Below, piece by piece: positions 36,100 to 44,312 of a stretch of DNA of 64,000 nt (positions within the stretch are counted from its first letter, which is position 1; the number at the start of each line of letters is the position of its first letter). Under the pieces are notes generated by a model, which saw nothing but the letters and a program-made list of their open reading frames with translations, was not told the origin of the DNA and did not search any database. The stretch lies in assembly GCA_031285565.1 (NCBI GenBank), contig JAITVY010000042.1, forward strand, positions 1-64,000. Direction: 5' to 3'. This DNA is from Tannerella sp. GTDB taxonomy: Bacteria > Bacteroidota > Bacteroidia > Bacteroidales > Tannerellaceae. The position numbers and the translations under genes were made by a program.

Positions 36100-36107
36100 C
36101 AAAGATA
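36100..36107 (-). promoter_or_regulatory. -7 element TATCTTTG for the thioredoxin lipoprotein
   Basis: The minus strand reads TATCTTTG about 30 nt before the ATG at 36071, which predicts a short leader. The -33 region is unclear. Confidence 0.5.
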
Positions 36108-36152
36108 ATACAAAAACTATGACTTGATTAATTCGAAATCATTAATAATTAA

Positions 36153-36215
36153 TAATATCAGTAGTTAAAGTAGTCAAGTAGTTATCAGTCGCTACGCTCC
36201 TTTGTAGTTAAGAAG
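36153..36215. repeat. Solo arm of the MITE-like inverted-repeat family
   Basis: CAGTAGTTAAAGTAGTCAAG, then TAGTTATCAGTCGCTACGCT, then CCTTTGTAGTTAAGAAGAA matches the left arm of the element at 46678-46856 at most positions. No right arm is visible nearby, so this looks like a decayed copy. Confidence 0.6.
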
Positions 36216-36372
36216 AAAGAATATCCCAGATTTCAAGAGAGGTCTCTGATGAAACTATTATTTTAATTCCCTATTATCTCTCTCTTCATGCAACTTAAGT
36301 TCTATTTAATGCATCATTATAAAGAGAAAGTTCATATGGCTGTTTAAATAAATCATTAAATTTTCTAAGATT

Positions 36373-36856
36373 ATGAAACTAAAAAATGTATCCGGAATAA
36401 TTCTATCCACATTTTGCTTACTTATTTTTTCATCCTGTAGTGATGATGACGATAATAACCAGGATTTCAGACCGGTTGAATTCACAAAAATCGGACAAGG
36501 CACATTATCCGGAAGTGGAAAGGAAAATATTACCAAATCCAACCTGCTTATAACGAATGAAACAGATTGGCAAAACCTGTTGGACAAAATGAATACGGTG
36601 AATGAAGTAACTCCCGGTTTTTCTGAAACATCAATTGATTTCGACCAATATCAGATAATAGCTGTTTTTTCTGGATATAAAAACCAGTGGATGGGAAGCT
36701 GATATAAATGAGATTTACGAAAATAAGGATATTATTCTTGTATCAACCAAAGAAACGGAGTATGCTTCGGCAGTAATGACACAACCGTTCAGTATCATTA
36801 AACTGTCTAAAACCGATAAAAAGATTTCATTCGGGAATGAAATCTGTACAAATTAA
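36373..36856 (+). pseudogene. Frameshifted PrcB-like lipoprotein gene
   Basis: The frame starting at 36373 encodes a lipoprotein (lipobox IFSSC) and stops early after GYKNQWMGS. Removing one A from the A5 run at 36679-36683 restores a continuous product: GYKTSGWEADINEI, then IILVSTKETEYASAVMTQPF and IIKLSKTDKKISFGNE, ending at 36856. The restored protein (about 160 residues) matches the PrcB C-terminal domain pattern (a GG/SGW turn, sieI strand, TQPFsIIK), which stabilises or inhibits proteases in related proteins. The break is in a homopolymer, so it may be real, phase-variable or a sequencing error. Confidence 0.75.
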
Positions 36857-36969
36857 GAAGCTGTTTTAAATTCTAACAGTCTCTAATAAACAGGATTTCA
36901 AAGCATGAAGTAATGGCTGAAATGTTTTTTCTATAGAATATAGGATACGCCTCGGCATAATCAAACAAG

Positions 36970-37001
36970 TTTGCTTCTGCACTCGGCTTTCACTATATTT
37001 G
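36970..37001 (+). promoter_or_regulatory. Promoter TTTG-N20-TATATTTG of the TIGR02117 gene
   Basis: TTTG (36970-36973), 20 nt, TATATTTG (36994-37001) is a good full promoter. The expected start, about 4-8 nt after the last G, coincides with the ATG at 37007, which would give a leaderless transcript. Confidence 0.7.
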
Positions 37002-37006
37002 CAGCC

Positions 37007-37687
37007 ATGATTCGGAAAATTGTCGGAAGAACGGGAGCCGGGATCAGTATTTTTATTGGAATTGTGATCCTTTATGTATTGATAGCCTGGGGTTGTTCTT
37101 TTATTACAATCCCGGGTGAAAAGGATCAGCAAAGAGGCGAAGTTGAAATTTATTTGCTTACTAACGGCGTACATACCGATATTGTAATGCCTGTACGATC
37201 GGATCTGGTTGACTGGAGCCAGATTTTCCCTTTTGACAATACGAACAGTAAAAAATCAGATCTGCAATTTATTGCTGTCGGATGGGGAGACAAAGGTTTT
37301 TATATGGAAATTCCCGAATGGTCGGATCTGACGCTCCGGATTGCGCTTCGTGCCGCCTTTGGCCTGGATTCCTCAGCTCTACATATTACCTATTACAGAC
37401 AGATGATAGAAGACCGGGATTGCGTGAAAGTGCCAATCTCTAAGAATCAGTATCAACGTTTAATAACGTATATAATGAATAGCCGGCAGACAGATGCAAC
37501 GGGTAGTTCATTGTATATAGAAACGGATGCCCAATATGGTGCAAACGACAGCTTTTATGAGGCCAAACGACGCTATCGTTTTTATTATACATGTAATACG
37601 TGGACTAATAACGCGCTAAAGTATTCCGGACAAAAGGGGGCTTTGTGGACATTAGATTATCAGGGAGTTTTCAGGCATTATCGCTAA
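37007..37687 (+). CDS. TIGR02117/DUF2459 family membrane protein
   Basis: From Met 37007 the product has 226 residues. A membrane helix (SIFIGIVILYVLIAW) is followed by a periplasmic domain with the TIGR02117 motifs VEIYLLTNGVHTDIVMP, FIAVGWGDKGFYMEIPEW, DSSALHITYY and YTCNTWTNNALKYSG. The VHTDI His/Asp and the late Cys may form an active site; the function is unknown. The upstream in-frame Met at 36971 lies inside the promoter and is rejected. Confidence 0.85.
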   Translation: MIRKIVGRTGAGISIFIGIVILYVLIAWGCSFITIPGEKDQQRGEVEIYLLTNGVHTDIVMPVRSDLVDWSQIFPFDNTNSKKSDLQFIAVGWGDKGFYMEIPEWSDLTLRIALRAAFGLDSSALHITYYRQMIEDRDCVKVPISKNQYQRLITYIMNSRQTDATGSSLYIETDAQYGANDSFYEAKRRYRFYYTCNTWTNNALKYSGQKGALWTLDYQGVFRHYR

Positions 37688-37811
37688 ATAACATAGAACT
37701 GTTTATGCGTTGAGGCGTGATGCGTTTAGTTGTTCAAAGTTCAAGGTTTCATCAATAAAACAAATCAACAATTCAATGAGTTAACAAATACATATATTAA
37801 CATAGGGAGAT

Positions 37812-37827
37812 TACCTATAAATAGGTA
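37812..37827. promoter_or_regulatory. Operator-like TACCTA-N4-TAGGTA upstream of CDF gene
   Basis: TACCTA-TAAA-TAGGTA lies just upstream of the -35/-33 region of the CDF transporter. It has the same core and spacing as the 22-bp palindrome at 13978-13999, which suggests one regulator for both. Confidence 0.55.
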
Positions 37828-37849
37828 TAGCTAATCAACGATTTCGCCT

Positions 37850-37857
37850 TATATTTG
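37850..37857 (+). promoter_or_regulatory. -7 element TATATTTG of the CDF gene
   Basis: TATATTTG is a perfect -7 match. The predicted start near 37864 gives a leader of about 21 nt. Confidence 0.6.
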
Positions 37858-37884
37858 TTATAATAAAATAAAGTTAAAGTTATT

Positions 37885-38787
37885 ATGTCACACGAGCATC
37901 ATGGTCACGAACATTCGCATACGGTTACTTCGCTGAATAAAGCATTTATTCTGGGGATCATACTGAATCTGGGTTTTGTGGTGGCTGAGTTTACTGCCGG
38001 GTTTATGACTAACTCAATGGGACTACTTTCCGATGCGGGACATAACCTGAGCGATGTCGCGAGTCTGGTTCTTGCAATGCTCGCTTTCCGTTTAGCCAAA
38101 GTGCAATCTAATAAAAAATACACATACGGTTATAAGAAAAGCACCGTACTGGTTTCGCTTCTGAATGCCGTTATCCTATTGGTTGCTGTTGGAATTATTA
38201 TCGCTGAAAGTATTCAGAAAATCCTTCATCCCGAACCGGTCAAAGGAGGTGTAATAATCTGGGTAGCGAGCATCGGTGTCGTAATCAATGCTTTTACGGC
38301 ATGGCTTTTCATGAAAGATAAAGAGAAAGACCTGAATGTAAAAGGGGCCTATTTGCATATGGCTGCTGATGCGTTGGTTTCAATCGGCGTAGTCATTTCC
38401 GGTTTTATAATCCTGCATACAGGCTGGTATTTGATTGACCCGGTTATCGGGTTGGTGATTGCGGGTGTGATCATCTATTCTACCTGGAGTTTGTTGCATG
38501 ACAGTATCCGTTTGTCATTGGATGGGGTGCCGGTAAATATTAACCGGGACGAGATTGAACAAATTATCCGCTCTGTCAAAGGAGTAAAAGATGTTCACCA
38601 TATGCATATCTGGGCGATCAGTACTACGGAAACGGCCTTAACAGCGCATGTAGTTATTGATTCGGATATCAATGAGATGGAAACAATCAAACATGAGGTC
38701 AAGCATTTGCTGGAGGATCACGAAATCAGACATGCTACATTGGAGTTTGAGACATCCGGAATCGAATGTGAATATGGGTGTCATTAG
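37885..38787 (+). CDS. Cation diffusion facilitator (zinc-type CDF transporter)
   Basis: The 300 residues comprise six membrane helices and a cytoplasmic C-terminal domain. The N terminus is His-rich (MSHEHHGHEHSHT), the metal site is DAGHNLSD in helix 2 (HxxxD, about 49-56) and HMAADALVS in helix 5 (HxxxD), and the CDF C-terminal fold VKGVKDVHHMHIWAIS supplies metal-binding His residues. This pattern is that of Zn/Co exporters of the CzcD/ZitB type using the proton gradient. The operator-like inverted repeat upstream suggests metal- or stress-responsive control. Confidence 0.9.
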   Translation: MSHEHHGHEHSHTVTSLNKAFILGIILNLGFVVAEFTAGFMTNSMGLLSDAGHNLSDVASLVLAMLAFRLAKVQSNKKYTYGYKKSTVLVSLLNAVILLVAVGIIIAESIQKILHPEPVKGGVIIWVASIGVVINAFTAWLFMKDKEKDLNVKGAYLHMAADALVSIGVVISGFIILHTGWYLIDPVIGLVIAGVIIYSTWSLLHDSIRLSLDGVPVNINRDEIEQIIRSVKGVKDVHHMHIWAISTTETALTAHVVIDSDINEMETIKHEVKHLLEDHEIRHATLEFETSGIECEYGCH

Positions 38788-39248
38788 TAGTTTTTTACTT
38801 TCTTTGGCTTGATCCAAAGGTACGAGTACCCAAAGGCTTTGTATACTTTACTTCTTATTGTCACTTTTGGCTCCTAAGAAACTAGAAATTTGGTCAAGAC
38901 TTAAAGTTCATTAAATCAGTCTGTAAGTTTCTTGCTCATTTTTTGGATATGCTTATCCTGGTGACTTGACCCAAAAGTAACCCAAAACTCAAGACTTCAT
39001 GTGCTTCACTCATAAAACTGTGCTCAGCAGCTAAAATCTATGAACTCGCTCCTAAAGTCGCTCAAACAGCATAGATTTTCACACTGCTATCACTTGTTTT
39101 ATGGCTCACCACCCGAGGTCGGCAGAAGAGTTTTTTTGGGTACTGTCTATTTTAGTGATTAGCTTTCATTCTGTTCCAACTTTCAATTCTTGCAGGCTCA
39201 TAACATAAGGCCAAATTAATTGAAAATATTGGAAGTTGAAAATTTCTT
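38788..39248. repeat. Repeat-rich intergenic region
   Basis: No gene is present. The 460 nt contain CTTTGG-N6-CCAAAG right after the CDF gene, an imperfect dyad (AAAATCTATGAACTCGCTCC facing GCTCAAACAGCATAGATTTT), a run CCAAAAGTAACCCAAAA, and copy 2 of the 29-bp repeat (39103-39131). It resembles the dispersed intergenic repeat families of Bacteroidota rather than a decayed coding sequence. Confidence 0.6.
39103..39131. repeat. 29-bp dispersed repeat, copy 2
   Basis: This is the partner of the copy at 26604-26632 (28 of 29 identical), at the right end of the repeat-rich spacer. Confidence 0.75.
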
Positions 39249-40385
39249 CTACATGACAAACCGGCGTGTGATTTTATTCAGACTCATCAGCCAGGCTATA
39301 AGATATGAAATACCAAAGGCAAAGATAGTCATCAGGAGGATTTTCATAAATGCCGGAACGGGTATGTACGGATAAATCAGATCATATCCCATCTGAACAA
39401 TAATAAAATGACACAGGTAGATTCCGTATGTCAGTGCTGCCGATTTCTTCAGTAAAGGTGAAGATTTAATATTCACTTTTTGCATTATAATAAATACGCC
39501 GAACGTCATTAAAAAAACATTAACACCTGTGAAAGTCCAGGCTATTTCAAGTTTTGGATAGTCACCCGGAAAATAATGCTGTGTAAGCACAAATACACCA
39601 CCGGTAATAGCATATCCAATGAGGAATGATGTTGCACCGGTTAACAAAGTACGTCTCCAACTCCAGTTAAACGGATACGTAACCAGATAATAAGCCAACA
39701 CAACATATCCGATAAATCCGGAAAAATAGTAAAATGTACCATATATATTCCAGTCGCAAATACCCAGTAATCCGGGATTTCCTCCATATCCTTCAAATCC
39801 CAGGTATGGCGCTACTATCTGGATATAAGGTAATATGGTACTGACAATCCATATTCGCAAAAACCATTGAATATCGCGTTTTGCAGCCTGCTTCAGCCAT
39901 GCACTCAAAACGGGCAGAAATAAATACAGACCTATTAACATATACACATACCATAAAGCGGTCGTATCGTAATTGAAATTGAACACGAATGTATACATTT
40001 TTCGTATAGTTGCATCCCATGTATAACCGGCAAAATCGATGTTCGGATTCACGATCTCTATACCTGAATTTACATATAAAAAATAGAGAACCGGAAGGAC
40101 TATCGACCAAAACAAAAACGGCAGGAATAACCGTTTAGCTCGTTTAGAATAAAAGGTTTGCATATCCATATTTATAGGAAGTAATAACACTGCCGACATC
40201 ATTACAAATAATGGAACACAAGGGCGGACAAAACTACCGATAAGTGCACCGGTTAAAAATTCAGGATAATTGGTATCCAATCGTCCGACAAAGGGATCGC
40301 AGCAATGAGATACGATAACTAAAAAACAAGCTACAACGCGCAACAGGTCAACCCATCCGATATGATTTTTTGTGTCTGGTTTCAT
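39249..40385 (-). CDS. Acyltransferase 3 family membrane protein
   Basis: A 378-residue integral membrane protein with about ten helices. The acyltransferase family 3 signature is at the N terminus: GWVDLLRVVACFLVIVSHCC, with the His (about residue 22) that is catalytic in this family, and PCVPLFVMMSAVLL in helix 2. Such enzymes O-acetylate surface polysaccharides or lipids. It is separated from neighbours by long spacers, so it is probably a single gene; a good minus promoter at 40610-40640 would give it a 220-nt leader. Confidence 0.85.
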   Translation of the reverse strand: MKPDTKNHIGWVDLLRVVACFLVIVSHCCDPFVGRLDTNYPEFLTGALIGSFVRPCVPLFVMMSAVLLLPINMDMQTFYSKRAKRLFLPFLFWSIVLPVLYFLYVNSGIEIVNPNIDFAGYTWDATIRKMYTFVFNFNYDTTALWYVYMLIGLYLFLPVLSAWLKQAAKRDIQWFLRIWIVSTILPYIQIVAPYLGFEGYGGNPGLLGICDWNIYGTFYYFSGFIGYVVLAYYLVTYPFNWSWRRTLLTGATSFLIGYAITGGVFVLTQHYFPGDYPKLEIAWTFTGVNVFLMTFGVFIIMQKVNIKSSPLLKKSAALTYGIYLCHFIIVQMGYDLIYPYIPVPAFMKILLMTIFAFGISYLIAWLMSLNKITRRFVM

Positions 40386-40576
40386 GTGTATATTCTTAAT
40401 AAGTAGATAGTAGTTGGTAGTTAGCAGAAAACGTCCACGAAAATACAGAAATTAATGGTCTTATTAAAACCATTTGGCAGGTTATTAGAAAAAAATGTAT
40501 TTCAATGCCGACATATAGTTACTGGAGCACTAAAAAATCACTATTTTTAGGTATTTCAGGTATGACCGGGAGGCTA

Positions 40577-40584
40577 TATCTTTG
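40577..40584 (+). promoter_or_regulatory. -7 element TATCTTTG of candidate small RNA
   Basis: TATCTTTG predicts a plus-strand start near 40591. No open frame follows; a terminator lies at 40667-40704. Confidence 0.4.
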
Positions 40585-40609
40585 CTGTACAATCTTCAAT
40601 TAAAAAAAG

Positions 40610-40640
40610 CAAATATAAAATTACGTAACCACAGTACAAA
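40610..40640 (-). promoter_or_regulatory. Full minus-strand promoter TTTG-N19-TATATTTG
   Basis: On the minus strand TTTG (40637-40640), 19 nt and TATATTTG (40610-40617) match the Bacteroidota consensus exactly. The start near 40604 gives a leader of about 220 nt for the acyltransferase gene, overlapping the candidate small RNA in antisense. Confidence 0.65.
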
Positions 40641-40666
40641 TAATTTTTTAGCTTAGTCGTAGCTTT

Positions 40667-40704
40667 CAAGGTCGGACAGTAAAATGCCCGACCTTGTTTT
40701 TTTT
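40667..40704 (+). terminator. Plus-strand terminator without an upstream plus-strand gene
   Basis: CAAGGTCGG (40667-40675) pairs with CCGACCTTG (40688-40696), followed by eight T. All flanking genes are on the minus strand, so an unannotated plus-strand transcript is implied. Confidence 0.8.
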
Positions 40705-40772
40705 GTATTTGCTTAAATTCAGACTTGCGTCCAAATTTCAACATTAAAACAAAAAAAACGATCAAAAAGTTT

Positions 40773-42011
40773 TCATTCTCCTACCATTCCTGCGTTCTTA
40801 ATTTTCCGCTGGATCCGGATAATCTGATAACGATACACAAGACAGGCGGTCACAAAATAGATTCCGGCCTGTAACCATAGTATTTTATATTGCAAAGAAA
40901 CATCTTCGAGTGATGCGCCCATCGTATTAATCCCGACAAAACCTTGTATAGCCGGTGTAGAAGGGAATATATAGGAAGCGGCTTTCCAAAATCCGTGAAT
41001 TGCATGCGCCGGCCATGATACACCCGAAATAAATATAAGGATCACAGATGTAAAAACAAAAATCAGCATCGGAGCCTCCCGGCTGACAACTACCCCGGAA
41101 AGTGTCATGGAGAAAAAGATACAAGCAAAAAGATAGGGTAACATAAACAATGTAATCGTACCGGGTCTTGCTAATTGCGGAAAAGAGAACATGGCAGGAA
41201 CAATCAGCAGTGTCCAGCAACAAACCACCACATACAATACGATATATGCCAATGATTTACCAAACACAATGCGTAACGTCCCATGATAATGCGTATTGGC
41301 AGGAACTAATGTATGAAGTATATTTTTTTCACGTGCCGTTCCACTTAGCATACAGATTCCCAGAATTAATGTTTGCTGAATAACCAGTACAAGGATAGCC
41401 GGTACAAGAAAACTCCCGAACCCGTTTTGGGGGTTAAACAGGGCTATCGACTCGTAGGGTACAGGGTTGATTGTTATATTCGTCTCGGCACGCGTTTCCG
41501 ACGGGTTATTACGTTGTGTAATCTCTTTTCCCATATCCAGAGATACTTCTGTTGCGGAAATCAGGAAATTCTTATAATAGAGTAAAGCACTCATATCTGT
41601 ATATAAGGAGATAGTTGTTTGTTTTCCCGTATGCAGGTCTTTGCTAAAATCGTCCGGAATAAAAAGTATACCATATGCTTTTTTTTCATCAAGCATTCGT
41701 TTTGCTTCATCCATATCCGTGCAGAAAGCCACAACTTTTACATCCGGTGTTGCATCTACCCTGCGTACAAATTCACGGCTGTATGCTATCTCCGACTTAT
41801 CAACCACTACCAGTTGAGCATCACGAACCACTTCATTCGTATAAAAAAATGAATAAATTAAAGGATAGACAAATGGGACCAGAAAAAAGAATATCATTAC
41901 GCCTGTATCGCGAAAAACATGCTTTAGTTCTTCTTTCCAAATATAAAAAGTATCTTCGATACCATTTTTTATAGTTGTACCTAACTGTCTGTTTTTTCGT
42001 TCTACTGCCAT
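40773..42011 (-). CDS. ABC-2 type permease (efflux operon, second permease)
   Basis: A 412-residue protein: one N-terminal helix (VMIFFFLVPFVYPLIYSFF), a periplasmic domain of about 170 residues with the YhgE/YbhR-type motif DMDEAKRMLDEKKAYGILFIP, then five more helices. This is the ABC-2/LinJ permease architecture. It shares one base with the stop of the first permease gene (TAATG), so they are translationally coupled and may form a heterodimer. No ATP-binding protein is encoded nearby. Confidence 0.85.
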   Translation of the reverse strand: MAVERKNRQLGTTIKNGIEDTFYIWKEELKHVFRDTGVMIFFFLVPFVYPLIYSFFYTNEVVRDAQLVVVDKSEIAYSREFVRRVDATPDVKVVAFCTDMDEAKRMLDEKKAYGILFIPDDFSKDLHTGKQTTISLYTDMSALLYYKNFLISATEVSLDMGKEITQRNNPSETRAETNITINPVPYESIALFNPQNGFGSFLVPAILVLVIQQTLILGICMLSGTAREKNILHTLVPANTHYHGTLRIVFGKSLAYIVLYVVVCCWTLLIVPAMFSFPQLARPGTITLFMLPYLFACIFFSMTLSGVVVSREAPMLIFVFTSVILIFISGVSWPAHAIHGFWKAASYIFPSTPAIQGFVGINTMGASLEDVSLQYKILWLQAGIYFVTACLVYRYQIIRIQRKIKNAGMVGE

Positions 42012-43171
42012 TATGGAATGTATTTGAAATAAAGTAAGGCCTTTTTGAGGTTTCGATGTACCAGGAAAGGCAATAATAAAAAAAGAAGTAACACCAGATA
42101 CTGTGTCCAGCTATAATATATAGACCTGCCATTAAGTGCCTGGTCTATATAAATCAGGAAATAATGACGCATCGGGAATAAATTAGACAAAGCATGCAAC
42201 GTTGGATGCATTGCTGTTACAGGAAATGAAAAACCGACAATTGAGAACGACAACATACCGAATAAACTGGCAAAACTTAATCCCAACCGTAAGGTGGGTA
42301 AAACACCAATCATCATAATACCTACGGCCTGCGATGCAAGCACTAACAACAGCATTGCCGACAACATTGGCAACCAACCGCTTAACATTGGAAATCCCGA
42401 ATAACCATAAAGAAACGTAGTCAGGGAAAAACCAACGAGGGTGAAGATTAATGTATGTGGCAATAACTTTCCAATCAGGCAAACGGTCAATGAATTTTTA
42501 CCCATTTGCAGCCATTCACGCGAAGTATCCATTTTAATTTCACTTCCGATACTGAAAACGGTAACGAGAAAGATCATAAGCTGCAATATCGCCGGAATAA
42601 TCGTGTTATTCAAATAAACGGAATAATTCAGCCAGGGATTTCCTAAAGAGTGTGTATCAATTACGATAGGTTGCAATTGCGCCATGATCTGGTCTTCAGT
42701 ATATCCTTTCGCCAATCCTGTCTGAAGCCCCACAGCTCCTCCGGCCAGTACCGACATGGTTTTCATATCGCGGAATAGCAACGAACCGGCAATCAGGTAT
42801 GCATTATTGGTATAAAATGATATCTGAGGTTGTTTCCCTGTAGTTGCATCAACAGAGAAGTTCGCTGGTATATAGTAAATGCCATATATTTCTCCCCGCT
42901 GCATGGCTTTACGCGCTTCAGTAAATGATGCAGTAGTCATAACAACTCCGGTTTGTTGAAATGCATCCAGTTGACGAACCAGGTTTCTTGAAGTAGAAGA
43001 GTTATCCATATCTACGATTGCAGCCGGCAAGTCTGTCGGCAGACCTGAATCCATTAATGTTAAGAAAAAGATGGCGCTGAATAGCGGAGCGAATAGCATG
43101 CTGAATATATAAAGCGGCTGTGATACAAGTCGCTTTACTTCTCTTCGGGCTATTGCTAAAATCATTTGCAT
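42011..43171 (-). CDS. ABC-2 type permease (efflux operon, first permease)
   Basis: A 386-residue paralogue of the next gene with the same plan: N-terminal helix (PLYIFSMLFAPLFSAIFFLTL), periplasmic domain with AAIVDMDNSSTSRNLVRQLD and EARKAMQRGEIYGIYYIPAN, then five helices. It would pass a substrate to the HlyD-type adaptor and TolC-type channel encoded upstream. It lies about 100 nt downstream of the HlyD gene. Confidence 0.85.
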   Translation of the reverse strand: MQMILAIARREVKRLVSQPLYIFSMLFAPLFSAIFFLTLMDSGLPTDLPAAIVDMDNSSTSRNLVRQLDAFQQTGVVMTTASFTEARKAMQRGEIYGIYYIPANFSVDATTGKQPQISFYTNNAYLIAGSLLFRDMKTMSVLAGGAVGLQTGLAKGYTEDQIMAQLQPIVIDTHSLGNPWLNYSVYLNNTIIPAILQLMIFLVTVFSIGSEIKMDTSREWLQMGKNSLTVCLIGKLLPHTLIFTLVGFSLTTFLYGYSGFPMLSGWLPMLSAMLLLVLASQAVGIMMIGVLPTLRLGLSFASLFGMLSFSIVGFSFPVTAMHPTLHALSNLFPMRHYFLIYIDQALNGRSIYYSWTQYLVLLLFLLLPFLVHRNLKKALLYFKYIP

Positions 43172-43272
43172 ATTACTAAAAGTAGTTAGAAGTTAGTAGT
43201 TGGTAGCAAGTAGAAAAACTGTTTAATTCAGCTTTCACCTTTTCCTTTTAAAGCCTCTTCTGGGGTTTGCAG

Positions 43273-44268
43273 TTATCTTTTTAAAATAACAGACATTCCG
43301 GGGTGAAGACCTTCTATAGGAACTGCCGGTCGTGCACGAACTTCAAATGTTTTCACATCGTATTGTCCACGTGTTTTTGTTGCCTTCCATGCGGCATAAG
43401 TACCCATATCTTTTAAATAGTGAACTTTCAGGGTTACTTCCTGATTTGCCAAAGCCGGAATAATAGCCTGGAGTTCCGTATCCATTTTAAACCGGCTTAA
43501 CAAATCTTCCCTGACACTGAATGTTACCCACATATCATTCAGGTCAACAATATTCATAATTGGTGCCCCTGTTCCAACCAGTTCATCCAATTCAGGAAAA
43601 CGTTCGGATACCATACCATTAATAGGTGATATTAATGCCGATTCTTCAACATATGATTCTACTTCGGCAACAGCGCCTTTGGCTTGTTCAACCAATGCCT
43701 GTGCAGCCAGTTTATCTTCCCGTTCGGTTCCCGATTTTGCCATGTCATACTGCGACTTAGCTGCTTTTTCAGAAGCTGCCATCGCTTTGTAATTAGCTTC
43801 GGCTTCGTCTCTTTTTTGCGCTGAAACAACCCCGTTGTCATACAGGTTCTGTACCCGTTTATACGACCGTTCAGCAATTTCCAAACCAGCAATTGCTTTT
43901 TGCCATAGTTCATATGCTCCGGTTATTTGTTCTGCACGGGCTCCTTTAATCGCTTTCATATCCTGTGCCTGAGCTGCTTGCCGCGCTGCTTCTGCCTGTT
44001 GCAACTTCGCCATTACCGTGGGTATACGCAGAAAGACTAATGTATCGCCTTTTCTTACCCAATCGCCTTCGGCAAAACGATACGAATCAATTCTACCCGG
44101 CACCATCCCGGAGATACGAACTTCAGTTGCCTCTGCTTGTCCGATAATCATTTCTTCGTCCGGACGCAAAATAAAAAAACCGACTATTGCTACCCCCCCT
44201 ATCACAATCAGAAGGGTTATAAAAGCCAATATCAGATTATGTGTTGAAAACTTTTTTTCTTCGCTCAT
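43273..44268 (-). CDS. HlyD/EmrA-type periplasmic adaptor
   Basis: The 331-residue adaptor has an N-terminal membrane anchor (LILAFITLLIVIGGVAIVGFF), a biotinyl-lipoyl-like half (VRISGMVPGRIDSYRFAEGD, VRKGDTLVFLRIP), a long coiled coil (about 90-195, Ala/Glu/Lys-rich) and the second half-lipoyl and beta-barrel domains (ALISPINGMVSERFPELDEL, then IEGLHPGMSVIL). It bridges the inner-membrane permeases to the TolC-like channel. It lies 44 nt after the TolC gene. Confidence 0.9.
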   Translation of the reverse strand: MSEEKKFSTHNLILAFITLLIVIGGVAIVGFFILRPDEEMIIGQAEATEVRISGMVPGRIDSYRFAEGDWVRKGDTLVFLRIPTVMAKLQQAEAARQAAQAQDMKAIKGARAEQITGAYELWQKAIAGLEIAERSYKRVQNLYDNGVVSAQKRDEAEANYKAMAASEKAAKSQYDMAKSGTEREDKLAAQALVEQAKGAVAEVESYVEESALISPINGMVSERFPELDELVGTGAPIMNIVDLNDMWVTFSVREDLLSRFKMDTELQAIIPALANQEVTLKVHYLKDMGTYAAWKATKTRGQYDVKTFEVRARPAVPIEGLHPGMSVILKR

Positions 44269-44312
44269 CTTCGTATTATCATTTTATTGTTCGTATATTC
44301 TATACAGTCGTT

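Larger units (their letters stand above)
40591..40704 (+). ncRNA. Candidate small RNA, about 115 nt
   Basis: The plus-strand span between the -7 element and a strong terminator contains no gene. The 3' end is a classic hairpin with eight T residues. Its 5' half overlaps the minus promoter of the acyltransferase gene, so it could act antisense to that leader. Only the signals support it; no structure or conservation could be checked. Confidence 0.35.

Noticed and set aside
40574..40765. 63-codon minus-strand frame downstream of the efflux operon
   Set aside because: It overlaps the terminator hairpin and both promoter elements and has no sensible protein features.
40773..43171. Missing ATPase explained as a fused nucleotide-binding domain
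   Set aside because: Both permeases were checked for Walker A, LSGGQ and Walker B motifs; none is present.
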